The notes beneath the pieces are model-generated. The model searched no databases and was not told the DNA's origin. It worked only from the letters and a program-made list of their open reading frames with translations. From Gordius sp. MW1 (taxonomy: Eukaryota > Nematomorpha > Gordioida > Gordea > Gordiidae): a stretch of DNA of 64,000 nucleotides. Location: contig OZ038526.1 in NCBI GenBank assembly GCA_964036665.1, positions 16,678,001-16,742,000 on the forward strand. The letters run 5' to 3'. Position numbers and translations under genes: made by a program. Positions 1 to 13,157 of the stretch are shown here, piece by piece. Position 1 is the first letter of the stretch. The number at the start of each line of letters is the position of its first letter.

Positions 1-249
1 TTCTCGCAGCTTAAAACTTGTTTTCGGAAGTCAATCGAGCATAATAGGATTCTCAAATCTGCTTACTTTTATATATTTTTTTAAGCTCTTTCACATAGAA
101 TAACAAAAAATAAATATTTTTACCTCAAAATTTTTCACATTTTTTTCTTTCAACCGTATTCATCCGATGAAAGTTGTCGTTTTCAGACACGATTTCCATG
201 ATAAAAAGTTAAGATTTATCAGAATCAGAAAACTATTACTTTGAAATCA

Positions 250-3200
250 TGATCGCATAAAGCAGTTTTAAAATTAAGCACTCACGTTGCGATACAACAA
301 CCAATCGCAACAATAAAGCCTTGTCTTTTGTCAAAATGATAGTTCTCGCAGCTTTAAACTTCTTTTCGGAAGTCAATCGAGGATAATAGGATTCTCAAAT
401 TGGCTTACTTTTATATATTTTTTCAAGCTCTTTCACATAGAATAACAAAAAAAGAAGTATTTTTACCTCAAAATTTTTCATATTTTTTTCTTTTAACCGT
501 ATTCATCCGATGAAAGTTGTCGTTTTCAGACACTCTTTTCATTATAAAAAGTTAAGATTTATCAGAATCAGAAAACTATTACTTCGAAATCATGATCGCA
601 TAGAGCAGTTTTCAAAAATTAAGCACTCACGTTGCGAAACAACAAACTAATCGCAACAATAAAACCTTGTCTTTTGTCAAAATGATAGTTCTCGCAGCTA
701 AAAACTTCTTTTCGGAAGTCAATCGAGGATAATAGGATTCTCAAATTGGCTTACTTTTATATATTTTTTCAAGCTCTTTCACATAGAATAACAAAAAAAG
801 AATTATTTTTACCTCAAAATTTTTCATATTTTTTTCTTTCAACCGTATTCATCCGGTGAAAGTTGTCGTTTTCAGACACGATTTCCATGATAAAAAGTTA
901 AAATTTATCAGAATCAGAAAACTATTACTTTGAAATAATGATCGCATAGGGCAGTTTTCAAAAATTAAGCACTCACGTTGCGATACAACAAACTAATCGC
1001 AACAATAAAACCTTGTTTTTGTCAAAATGATAATTCTCGCAGCTTAAATCTTCTTTTCGGAAGTCAATCGAGGATAATAGGATTCTCAAATTGGCTTACC
1101 TTTATATATTTTTTCAAGCTTTTTCACATAGGATAACAAAAAATGAATATTTTTACCGCGAAATTTTTCACATTTTTTTCTTTCAACCGTATTCATCCGA
1201 TGAAAGTTGTCGTTTCAGACACGCTTTTCATTATAAAAAGTTAAGATTTATTAGAATCAGAAAACTATTACTTTGAAATCACGATCGCATAGAGCAGTTT
1301 TAAAAAACTAAGCACTCACGTTGCGATACAAAAAACTAATCGCAACAATAAAACCTTGTCTTTTGTCAAAATGATAGTTCTCGCAACTTAAAACTTCTTT
1401 TCGGAAGTCAATGCAGGATAATAGGATTCTCAAATTGGCTTACTTTTATATATTTTTCAAGCTCTTTCACATAGAATAACAAAAAAATAAGTATTTTTAC
1501 CTCAAAATTTTTAATATTTTTTTCTTTCAACCGTATTCATCCGATGAAAGTTGTCGTTTTCAGACACCATTTCCATGATAAAAAGTTAAAATTTATCAGA
1601 ATCAGAAAACTATTACTTTGAAATCATGATCGCATAGGGCAGTTTTCAAAAATTAAGCACTCACGTTGCGATACAACAAACTAATCGCAACAATAAAACC
1701 TTGTTTTTGTCAAAATGATAATTCTCGCAGCTTAAAACTTCTTTTCGGAAGTCAATCGAGGATAATAGGATTCTCAAATTGGCTTACCTTTATATATTTT
1801 TTCAAGCTCTTTCACATAGGATAACAAAAAATGAATATTTTTACCGCGAAATTTTTCACATTTTTTTCTTTCAACCGTATTCATCCGATGAAAGTTGTCG
1901 TTTTCAGACACGATTTCCATGATAAAAAGTTAAAATTTATCAGAATCAGAAAACTATTACTTTGAAATCATGATCGCATAAAGCAGTTTTAAAATTAAGC
2001 ATTCACGTTGCGATACAACAACTAATCGCAACAATAAAGCCTTGTCTTTTGTCAAAATGATAGTTCTCGCAGCTTAAAACTTCTTTTCGGAAGTCAATCG
2101 AGGATAATAGGATTCTCAAATTGGCTTACTTTTATATATTTTTTCAAGCTCTTTCACATAGAATAACAAAAAAAGAAGTATTTTTACCTCAAAATTTTTC
2201 ATATTTTTTTCTTTTAACCGTATTCATCCGATGAAAGTTGTCGTTTTCAGACACTCTTTTCATTATAAAAAGTTAAGATTTATCAGAATCAGAAAACTAT
2301 TACTTTGAAATCATGATCGCATAGAGCAGTTTTCAAAAATTAAGCACTCACGTTGCGAAACAACAAACTAATCGCAACAATAAAACCTTGTCTTTTGTCA
2401 AAATTATAGTTCTCGCAGCTTAAAACTTCTTTTCGGAAGTCAATCGAGGATAATAGGATTCTCAAATTGGCTTACCTTTATATATTTTTTCAAGCTCTTT
2501 CACATAGAATAACAAAAAAAGGAGTATTTTTACCTCAAAATTTTTCATATTTTTTTATTTCAACCGTATTCATCCGGTGAAAGTTGTCGTTTTCAGACAC
2601 GATTTCCATGATAAAAAGTTAAAATTTATCAGAATCAGAAAACTATTACTTTGAAATCATGATCGCATAGGGCAGTTTTCAAAAATTAAGCACTCACGTT
2701 GCGATACAACAAACTAATCGCAACAATAAAACCTTGTCTTTTGTCAAAATGATAGTTCTCGCAGCTTAAATCTTCTTTTCGGAAGTCAATCGAGGATAAT
2801 AGGATTCTCAAATTGGCTTACCTTTATATATTTTTTCAAGCTTTTTCACATAGGATAACAAAAAATGAATATTTTTACCGCGAAATTTTTCACATTTTTT
2901 TCTTTCAACCGTATTCATCCGATGAAAGTTGTCGTTTCAGACACGCTTTTCATTATAAAAAGTTAAGATTTATTAGAATCAGAAAACTATTACTTTGAAA
3001 TCACGATCGCATAGAGCAGTTTTAAAAAACTAAGCACTCACGTTGCGATACAAAAAACTAATCGCAACAATAAAACCTTGTCTTTTGTCAAAATGATAGT
3101 TCTCGCAACTTAAAACTTCTTTTCGGAAGTCAATGCAGGATAATAGGATTCTCAAATTGGCTTACTTTTATATATTTTTCAAGCTCTTTCACATAGAATA

Positions 3201-4477
3201 ACAAAAAAATAAGTATTTTTACCTCAAAATTTTTAATATTTTTTTCTTTCAACCGTATTCATCCGATGAAAGTTGTCGTTTTCAGACACGATTTCCATGA
3301 TAAAAAGTTAAAATTTATCAGAATCAGAAAACTATTACTTTGAAATCATGATCGCATAGGGCAGTTTTCAAAAATTAAGCACTCACGTTGCGATACAACA
3401 AACTAATCGCAACAATAAAACCTTGTTTTTGTCAAAATGATAATTCTCGCAGCTTAAAACTTCTTTTCGGAAGTCAATCGAGGATAATAGGATTCTCAAA
3501 TTGGCTTACCTTTATATATTTTTTCAAGCTCTTTCACATAGGATAACAAAAAATGAATATTTTTACCGCGAAATTTTTCACATTTTTTTCTTTCAACCGT
3601 ATTCATCCGATGAAAGTTGTCGTTTTCAGACACGATTTCCATGATAAAAAGTTAAGATTTATCAGAATCAGAAAACTATTACTTTGAAATCATGATCGCA
3701 TAAAGCAGTTTTAAAATTAAGCATTCACGTTGCGATACAACAACTAATCGCAACAATAAAGCCTTGTCTTTTGTCAAAATGATAGTTCTCGCAGCTTAAA
3801 ACTTCTTTTCGGAAGTCAATCGAGGATAATAGGATTCTCAAATTGGCTTACTTTTATATATTTTTTCAAGCTCTTTCACATAGAATAACAAAAAAAGAAG
3901 TATTTTTACCTCAAAATTTTTCATATTTTTTTCTTTTAACCGTATTCATCCGATGAAAGTTGTCGTTTTCAGACACTCTTTTCATTATAAAAAGTTAAGA
4001 TTTATCAGAATCAGAAAACTATTACTTTGAAATCATGATCGCATAGAGCAGTTTTCAAAAATTAAGCACTCACGTTGCGAAACAACAAACTAATCGCAAC
4101 AATAAAACCTTGTCTTTTGTCAAAATTATAGTTCTCGCAGCTTAAAACTTCTTTTCGGAAGTCAATCGAGGATAATAGGATTCTCAAATTGGCTTACCTT
4201 TATATATTTTTTCAAGCTCTTTCACATAGAATAACAAAAAAAGGAGTATTTTTACCTCAAAATTTTTCATATTTTTTTATTTCAACCGTATTCATCCGGT
4301 GAAAGTTGTCGTTTTCAGACACGATTTCCATGATAAAAAGTTAAAATTTATCAGAATCAGAAAACTATTACTTTGAAATCATGATCGCATAGGGCAGTTT
4401 TCAAAAATTAAGCACTCACGTTGCGATACAACAAACTAATCGCAACAATAAAACCTTGTATTTTGTCAAAATGATAA
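250..4477. repeat. Five-monomer higher-order repeat, period 1721-1722 bp, about 2.5 copies
   Basis: Variant monomers recur in the same order every five units. The monomer carrying CACTCTTTTCATTATAAAAA and TTGCGAAACAAC starts at 343, 2064 and 3786. The one with CATCCGGTGAAAG starts at 689, 2410 and 4131. The one with TTACCGCGAAAT and an altered GATCGC context starts at 1034 and 2756. Copies 1034-2755 and 2756-4477 differ at only a few bases that I noticed, for example CACCATTTCC near 1565 against CACGATTTCC near 3287. The first partial copy, 343-1033, is more diverged and has a one-base shorter stretch near 1015. After 4477 the order changes. The second copy, not the first, is the version found again near 17.1-18.8 kb. 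Confidence 0.9.
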
Positions 4478-7400
4478 TTCTCGCAGCTTAAAACTTCTTT
4501 TCGGAAGTCAATCGAGGATAATAGGATTCTCAAATTGGCTTACCTTTATATATTTTTTTAAGCTCTTTCACATAGGATAACAAAAAATGAATATTTTTAC
4601 CTCGAAATTTTTCACATTTTTTTCTTTCAACCGTATTCATCCGATGAAAGTTGTCGTTTTCAGACACGATTTCCATGATTAAAAGTTAAAATTTATCAGA
4701 ATCAGAAAACTATTACTTTGAAATCATGATCGTATAAAGCAGTTTTAAAATTAAGCACTCACGTTGCGATACAACAACTAATCGCAACAATAAAGCCTTG
4801 TCTTTTGTCAAAATGATAGTTCTCGCAGCTTAAAACTTCTTTTCGGAAGTCAATCAAGGATAATAGGATTCTCAAATTGGCTTACTTTTATATATTTTTT
4901 CAAGCTCTTTCACATAGAATAACAAAAAATAAATATTTTTACCTCAAAATCTTCATATTTTTTTCTTTCAACCGTATTAATCCGATGAAAGTTGTCGTTT
5001 TTAGACACGATTTGCATGATAAAAAGTTAAAATTTATCAGATTCAGTAAACTATTACTTTGAAATCATGATCGCATAGAGCAGTTTTCAAAAATTAAGCA
5101 CTCACGTTGCGATACAACAAACTAATCGCAACAATAAAACCTTGTATTTTGTCAAAATGATAATTCTCGCAGCTTAAAACTTCTTTTCGGAAGTCAATCG
5201 AGGATAATAGAATTCTCAAATGGCTTACTTTTATATATTTTTTAAGCTCTTTCACATAGAATAACAAAAAATAAATATTTTTACCTCAAAATTTTTCACA
5301 TTTTTTTCTTTCAACCGTATTCATCCGATGAAAGTTGTGGTTTTCAGACACGATTTCCATGATAAAAAGTTAAGATTTATCAGAATCAGAAAACTATTAC
5401 TTTGAAATCATGATCGCATAAAGCAGTTTTAAAATTAAGCACTCACGTTGCGATACAACAACTAATCGCAACAATAAAGCCTTGTCTTTTGTCAAAATGA
5501 TAGTTCTGGCAGCTTAAAACTTCTTTTCGGAAGTCAATCGAGGATAATAGGATTCTCAAATTGGCTTACTTTTATATATTTTTTCAAGCTCTTTCACATA
5601 GAATAACAAAAAAAGAAGTATTTTTACCTCAAAATTTTTCATATTTTTTTCTTTTAACCGTATTCATCCGATGAAAGTTGTCGTTTTCAGATACTCTTTT
5701 CATTATAAAAAGTTAAGATTTATCAGAATCAGAAAACTATTACTTTGAAATCATGATCGCATAGAGCAGTTTTCAAAAATTAAGCACTCACGTTGCGAAA
5801 CAACAAACTTATCGCAACAATAAAACCTTGTCTTTTGTCAAAATGATAGTTCTCGCAGCTTAAAACTTCTTTTCGGAAGTCAATCGAGGATAATAGGATT
5901 CTCAAATTGGTTTACCTTTATATATTTTTTCAAGCTCTTTCACATAGAATTACAAAAAATGAATATTTTTACCTCAAAATTTTTAACATTTTTTTCTTTT
6001 AACCGTATTCATCCGATGAAAGTTGTCGTTTTCAGATACGATTTTCATGATAAAAAGTGAAAATTTATCAGAATCAGAAAACTATTACTTTGAAATCATG
6101 ATCGCATAGAGGAGTTTTTAAAAATTAAGCACTCACGTTGCGATACAACAAACTAATCGCAACAATAAAACCTTGTATTTTGTCAAAATGATAATTCTCG
6201 CAGCTTAAAACTTTTTTTCGGAAGTCAATCGAGGGTAATAGGATTCTCAAATTGGCTTACCTTTATATATTTTTTCAAGCTCTTTCACATAGAATAACAA
6301 AAAATGAATATTTTTACCTCAAAATTTTTCACATTTTTTTCTTTCAACCGTATCCATCCGATGAAAGTTGTCGTTTCAGACACGCTTTTCATTATAAAAA
6401 GTTAAGATTTATCAGAATCAGAAAACTATTACTTTGAAATCATGATCGCATAGAGCAGTTTTAAAAAACTAAGCACTCACGTTGCGATACAAAAAACTAA
6501 GCAACAATAAAACCTTGTCTTTTGTCAAAATGATAGTTCTCGCAACATAAAACTTCTTTTCGGAAGTCAATGCAGGATAATAGAATTTTCAAATTGGCTT
6601 ACTTTTATATATTTTTTAAGCTCTTTCACATAGAATAACAAAAAAATAAGTATTTTTACCTCAAAATATTTAACTATTTTTTTCTTTCAACCGTATTCAT
6701 CCGATGAAAGTTGTCGTTTTCAGATACGATTTCCATGATAAAAAGTTAAAATTTATCAGAATCAGAAAACTATTACTTTGAAATCATGATCGCATAGAGC
6801 AGTTTTCAAAAATTAAGCACTCACGTTGCGATACAACAAACTAATCGCAACAATAAAACCTTGTCTTTTATCAAAATGATAGTTCTCGCAGCTTAAAACT
6901 TGTTTTCGGAAGTCAATCGAGGATAATAGAATTCTCAAATGGCTTACTTTTATATATTTTTTAAGCTCTTTCACATAGAATAACAAAAAATAAATATTTT
7001 TACCTCAAAATTTTTCACATTTTTTTCTTTCAACCGTATTCATCCGATGAAAGTTGTGGTTTTCAGACACGATTTCCATGATAAAAAGTTAAGATTTATC
7101 AGAATCAGAAAACTATTACTTTGAAATCATGATCGCATAAAGCAGTTTTAAAATTAAGCACTCACGTTGCGATACAACAACTAATCGCAACAATAAAGCC
7201 TTGTCTTTTGTCAAAATGATAGTTCTCGCAGCTTAAAACTTCTTTTCGGAAGTCAATCGAGGATAATAGGATTCTCAAATTGGCTTACTTTTATATATTT
7301 TTTCAAGCTCTTTCAAATAGAATAACAAAAAATAAATATTTTTACCTCAAAATCTTCATATTTTTTTCTTTCAACCGTATTCATCCGATGAAAGTTGTCG

Positions 7401-8201
7401 TTTTCAGACACGATTTCCATGATAAAAAGTTAAAATTTATCAGAATCAGAAAACTATTACTTTGAAATCATGATCGCATAAAGCAGTTCTAAAATTAAGC
7501 ACTCACGTTGCGATACAACAACTAATCGCAACAATAAAACCTTGTCTTTTATCAAAATGATAGTTCTCGCAGCTTAAAACTTGTTTTCGGAAGTCAATCG
7601 AGGATAATAGAATTCTCAAATGGCTTACTTTTATATATTTTTTAAGCTCTTTCACATAGAATAACAAAAAATAAATATTTTTACCTCAAAATCTTCATAT
7701 TTTTTTCTTTCAACCGTATTCATCCGATGAAAGTTGTCGTTTTCAGACACGATTTCCATGATAAAAAGTTAAAATTTATCAGAATCAGAAAACTATTACT
7801 TTGAAATCATGATCGCATAAAGCAGTTCTAAAATTAAGCACTCACGTTGCGATACAACAACTAATCGCAACAATAAAGCCTTGTCTTTTGTCAAAATGAT
7901 AGTTCTCGCAGCTTAAAACTTCTTTTCGGAAGTCAATCAAGGATAATCGGATTCTCAAATCTGCTTACTTTTATATATTTTTTCAAGCTCTTTCACATAG
8001 AATAACAAAAAATAAATATTTTTACCTCAAAATTTTTCATAATTTTTTCTTTCAAACGTATTCATCCGATAAAATTTGTCGTTTTCAGATACGATTTTCA
8101 TGATAAAAAGTTAAAATTTATCAGAATCAGAAAACTATTACTTTGAAATCATGATCGCATAGAGCAGTTTTGAAAAATTGAGCACTCACGTTGCGATACA
8201 A
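4478..8201. repeat. Mixed monomers in segment A, with EcoRI-bearing variants
   Basis: About eleven monomers without a clean higher-order order. A variant carrying GAATTC instead of GGATTC, usually with GTTGTGGTTTTC and no C in TTTTTTAAGC, recurs at about 5166, 6885 and again at about 8935. Around 7265-7900 two adjacent monomers with the shortened AAATCTTCATATTTTT stretch are close copies about 341 bp apart. One unit near 6490 has lost the right dyad arm (ACTAAGCAACAATA). The equivalent block in segment B is shifted by 14,069 bp. Confidence 0.8.
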
Positions 8202-8845
8202 CAAACTAATCGCAACAATAAAACCTTGTCTTTTGTCAAAATGATAGTTCTCGCAACTTAAAACTTCTTTTCGGAAGTCAATGCAGGATAATAGGATTCT
8301 CAAATTGGCTTACCTTTATATTTTTTGAAGCTCTTTCACATAGGATAACAAAAAATGAATATTTTTACGTCGAAATTTTTCACATTTTTTTCTTTCAACC
8401 GTATTCATCCGATGAAAGTTGTCGTTTTCAGACACGATTTCCATGACAAAAAGTTAAAATTTATCAGAATCAGTAAACTATTACTTTGAAATCATGATCG
8501 CATAAAGCAGTTTTAAAATTAAGCACTCACGTTGCGATACAACAACTAATCGCAACAATAAAGCCTTGTCTTTTGTCAAAATGATAGTTCTCGCAGCTTA
8601 AAACTTCTTTTCGGAAGTCAATCAAGGATAATAGGATTCTCAAATCTGCTTACTTTTATATAATTTTTCAAGCTCTTTCACATAGAATAACAAAAAATAA
8701 ATATTTTTACCTCAAGATTTTTCATAATTTTTTCTTTCAAACGTATTCATCCGATGAAATTTGTCGTTTTCAGATACGATTTTCATGATAAAAAGTTAAA
8801 ATTTATCAGAATCAGAAAACTATTACTTTGAAATCATGATCGCAT
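8202..8845. repeat. Duplicated block, offset 1371 bp (first copy)
   Basis: This stretch is repeated at 9573-10216, four monomers away. Markers shared at the same offset are CCTTTATATTTTTTGAAG (8321 and 9692), CATGACAAAAAG, and TATATAATTTTTC (8661 and 10032). Differences seen include CTCAAGATTT here against CTCAAAATTT there. The left limit is the GCGATAC/GCGAAAC difference and the right limit the ATAGAGC/ATAAAGC difference. Confidence 0.85.
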
Positions 8846-9572
8846 AGAGCAGTTTTCAAAAATTAAGCACTCACGTTGCGATACAACAAACTAATCGCAA
8901 CAATAAAACCTTGTCTTTTGTCAAAATGATAGTTCTCGCAACTTAAAACTTGTTTTCGGAAGTCAATCGAGGATAATAGAATTCTCAAATGGCTTACTTT
9001 TATATATTTTTTAAGCTCTTTCACATAGAATAACAAAAAATAAATATTTTTACCTCAAAATTTTTCACATTTTTTTCTTTCAACCGTATTCATCCGATGA
9101 AAGTTGTGGTTTTCAGACACGATTTCCATGATAAAAAGTTAAGATTTATCAGAATCAGAAAACTATTACTTTGAAATTATGATCGCATAAAGCAGTTTTA
9201 AAATTAAACACTCACGTTGCGATACAACAACTAATCGCAACAATAAAGCCTTGTCTTTTGTCAAAATGATAGTTCTCGCAGCTTAAAACTTCTTTTCGGA
9301 AGTCAATCGAGGATAATAGGATTCTCAAATTGGCTTACTTTTATATATTTTTTCAAGCTCTTTCACATAGAATAACAAAAAAAAAAGTATTTTTACCTCA
9401 AAATTTTTCATATTTTTTTCTTTTAACCGTATTCATCCGATGAAAGTTGTCGTTTTCAGACACTCTTTTCATTATAAAAAGTTAAGATTTATCAGAATCA
9501 GAAAACTATTACTTTGAAATCATGATCGCATAGAGCAGTTTTCAAAAATTAAGCACTCACGTTGCGAAACAA

Positions 9573-10216
9573 CAAACTAATCGCAACAATAAAACCTTGT
9601 CTTTTGTCAAAATGATAGTTCTCGCAACTTAAAACTTCTTTTCGGAAGTCAATGCAGGATAATAGGATTCTCAAATTGGCTTACCTTTATATTTTTTGAA
9701 GCTCTTTCACATAGGATAACAAAAAATGAATATTTTTACGTCGAAATTTTTCAAATTTTTTTCTTTCAACCGTATTCATCCGATGAAAGTTGTCGTTTTC
9801 AGACACGATTTCCATGACAAAAAGTTAAAATTTATCAGAATCAGTAAACTATTACTTTAAAATCATGATCGCATAAAGCAGTTTTAAAATTAAGCACTCA
9901 CGTTGCGATACAACAACTAATCGCAACAATAAAGCCTTGTCTTTTGTCAAAATGATAGTTCTCGCAGCTTAAAACTTCTTTTCGGAAGTCAATCAAGGAT
10001 AATAGGATTCTCAAATCTGCTTACTTTTATATAATTTTTCAAGCTCTTTCACATAGAATAACAAAAAATAAATATTTTTACCTCAAAATTTTTCATAATT
10101 TTTTCTTTCAAACGTATTCATCCGATGAAATTTGTCGTTTTCAGATACGATTTTCATGATAAAAAGTTAAAATTTATCAGAATCAGAAAACTATTACTTT
10201 GAAATCATGATCGCAT
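9573..10216. repeat. Duplicated block, offset 1371 bp (second copy)
   Basis: Second copy of 8202-8845. Both copies reappear in segment B at +14,069. The monomer at about 9640 carries a shortened TATA-like stretch (TTTATATTTTTTGAAG), which accounts for its smaller length. Confidence 0.85.
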
Positions 10217-11012
10217 AAAGCAGTTTTAAAATTAAGCACTCACGTTGCGATACAACAACTAATCGCAACAATAAAGCCTTGTCTTTTGTCAAAATGATAG
10301 TTCTCGCAGCTTAAAACTTCTTTTCGGAAGTCAATCGAGGATAACAGGATTCTCAAATTGGCTTACTTTTATATATTTTTTCAAGCTCTTTCACATAGAA
10401 TAACAAAAAATAAATATTTTTACCTCAAAATTTTTCACATTTTTTTTCAACCGTATACATCCGATGAAAGTTGTCGTTGTCAGACACGATTTCATAAAAA
10501 GTTAAAATATATCAGAATCAGAAAACTATTACTTTGAAATCATGATCGCATAGAGCAGTTTTAAAAAATTAAGCACTCACGTTGCGATACAACAAACTAA
10601 TCGCAACAATAAAACCTTGTCTTTTGTCAAATTGATAGATCTCGCAGCTTAAAACTTCTTTTCGGAAGTCAATCGAGGATAATAGGATTCTCAAATTGGC
10701 TTACTTTTATATATTTTTTCAAGCTCTTTCACATAGAATAACAAAAATAAAATATTTTTACCTAAAAATTTTTTCATATTTTTTTCTTTCAAACGTATTC
10801 ATCCGATGAAAGTTGTCGTTTTCAGACACGATTTCCATGATAAAAAGTTAAAATTTAATAGAAACTAGAAAACTATTACTTTGAAATCATGATCGCATAG
10901 AGCAGTTTTCAAAAATTAAGCCCTCACGTTGCGATACAACAAACTAATCGCAACAATAAAGCCTTGTCTTTTGTCAAAATGATAGTTCTCGCAGCTTAAA
11001 ACTTCTTTTCGG

Positions 11013-12553
11013 AAGTCAATCGAGGATAATAGGATTCTCAAATTGGCTTACTTTTATATATTTTTTCAAGCTCTTTCACATAGAATAACAAAAAAAAAAG
11101 TATTTTTACCTCAAAATTTTTCATATTTTTTTCTTTTAACCGTATTCATCCGATGAAAGTTGTCGTTTTCAGACACTCTTTTCATTATAAAAAGTTAAGA
11201 TTTATCAGAATCAGAAAACTATTACTTTGAAATCATGATCGCATAGAGCAGTTTTCAAAAATTAAGCACTCACGTTGCGAAACAACAAACTAATCGCAAC
11301 AATAAAACCTTGTCTTTTGTCAAAATGATAGTTCTCGCAGCTTAAAACTTCTTTTCGGAAGTCAATCGAGGATAATAGGATTCTCAAATTGGCTTACTTT
11401 TATATATTTTTTCAAGCTCTTTCACATAGAATAACAAAAAAAGAGGTATTTTTACCTCAAAATTTTTTTTTTATTATTTCAACCGTATTCATCCGGTGAA
11501 AGTTGTCGTTTTCAGACACGATTTCCATGATAAAAAGTTAAAATTTATCAGAATCAGAAAACTATTACTTTGAAATCATGATCGCATAGGGCAGTTTTCA
11601 AAAATTAAGCACTCACGTTGCGATACAACAAACTAATCGCAACAATAAAACCTTGTATTTTGTCAAAATGATAATTCTCGCAGCTTAAAACTTCTTTTCG
11701 GAAGTCAATCGAGGATAATAGGATTCTCAAATTGGCTTACCTTTATATATTTTTTCAAGCTCTTTCACATAGGATAACAAAAAATGAATATTTTTACCTC
11801 GAAATTTTTCACATTTTTTTCTTTCAACCGTATTCATCCGATGAAAGTTGTCGTTTTCAGACACGATTTCCATGATAAAAAGTTAAAATTTATCAGAATC
11901 AGAAAACTATTACTTTGAAATCATGATCGCATAAAGCAGTTTTAAAATTAAGCACTCACGTTGCGATACAACAACTAATCGCAACAATAAAGCCTTGTCT
12001 TTTGTCAAAATGATAATTCTCGCAGCTTAAAACTTCTTTTCGAAAGTCAATCGAGGATAATAGGATTCTCAAATTGGCTTACCTTTATATATTTTTTCAA
12101 GCTCTTTCACATAGAATAACAAAAAATGAATATTTTTACCTCAAAATTTTTCACATTTTTTTCTTTCAACCGTATTCGTCCGATGAAAGTTGTCGTTTTC
12201 AGACACCATTTTTATGATAAAAAGTTAAAATTTATCAGAATCAGAAAACTATTACTTTGAAATCATGATCGCATAAAGCAGTTTTAAAATTAAGCACTCA
12301 CGTTGCGATACAACAACTAATCGCAACAATAAAGCCTTGTCTTTTGTCAAAATGATAGTTCTCGCAGCTTAAAACTTCTTTTCGGAAGTCAATCAAGGAT
12401 AATAGGATTCTCAAATCTGCTTACTTTTATATATTTTTTCAAGCTCTTTCACATAGAATAACAAAAAATAAATATTTTTACCTCAAAATTTTTCATAATT
12501 TTTTCTTTCAAACGTATTCATCCGATGAAATTTGTCGTTTTCAGATACGATTT
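11013..12553. repeat. Nested duplication, offset 2059 bp (first copy)
   Basis: About 4.5 monomers repeated six monomers downstream at 13072-14612. Rare variants occur at the same offset: the long A run before GTATTTTTACC (11100 and 13159), the TTTTTTTTTTATTATTTC run (ATTATTT at 11473 and 13532), TTTTCGAAAGTC and CACCATTTTTATG. The left limit is the CGG/CCG difference in the hairpin loop, the right limit TTTTCATG against TTTCCATG. Confidence 0.87.
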
Positions 12554-13157
12554 TCATGATAAAAAGTTAAAATTTATCAGAATCAGAAAACTATTACTTT
12601 GAAATCATGATCGCATAGAGCAGTTTTCAAAAATTAAGCACTCACTGCGATACAACAAACTAATCGCAACAATAAAACCTTGTCTTTTGTCTAAATGATA
12701 GTTCTCGCAACTTAAAACTTCTTTTCGGAAGTCAATGCAGGATAATAGGATTCTCAAATTGGCTTACTTTTATATATTTTTTCAAGCTCTTTTACATAGA
12801 ATAACAAAAAATAAATATTTTTACCTCAAAATTTTTCACATTTTTTTCTTTCAACCGTATTCATCCGATGAAAGTTGTCGTTTTCAGACACGATTTCCAT
12901 GATAAAAAGTTAAAATTTATCAGAATCAGAAAACTATTACTTTGAAATCATGATCGCATAGAGCAGTTTTCAAAAATTAAGCACTCACTGCGATACAACA
13001 AACTAATCGCAACAATAAAACCTTGTCTTTTGTCAAAATGATAGTTCTCGCAGCTTAAAACTTCTTTTCCGAAGTCAATCGAGGATAATAGGATTCTCAA
13101 ATTGGCTTACTTTTATATATTTTTTCAAGCTCTTTCACATAGAATAACAAAAAAAAA
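12217..13157. repeat. Nested duplication, offset 3088 bp (first copy)
   Basis: Repeated nine monomers downstream at 15305-16245. Shared rare markers are the CACTCACTGCG deletion (CTCACTGCGA at 12641 and 15729), TTTTGTCTAAATG, CTCGCAACTTAA with AATGCAGG, and CTCTTTTACATAG. It overlaps the source of the 2059-bp duplication, so at least two separate exchanges used this interval. Confidence 0.84.

Noticed and set aside
1091..1276. 61-aa plus-strand open frame, repeated at 2813, 4877, 6252, 7280, 17225, 18946, 20321, 21349 and 47803
   Set aside because: It lies wholly within the satellite monomer, starts at TTG rather than ATG, has low-complexity composition from A/T runs, is disrupted in most monomers and resembles no known protein.
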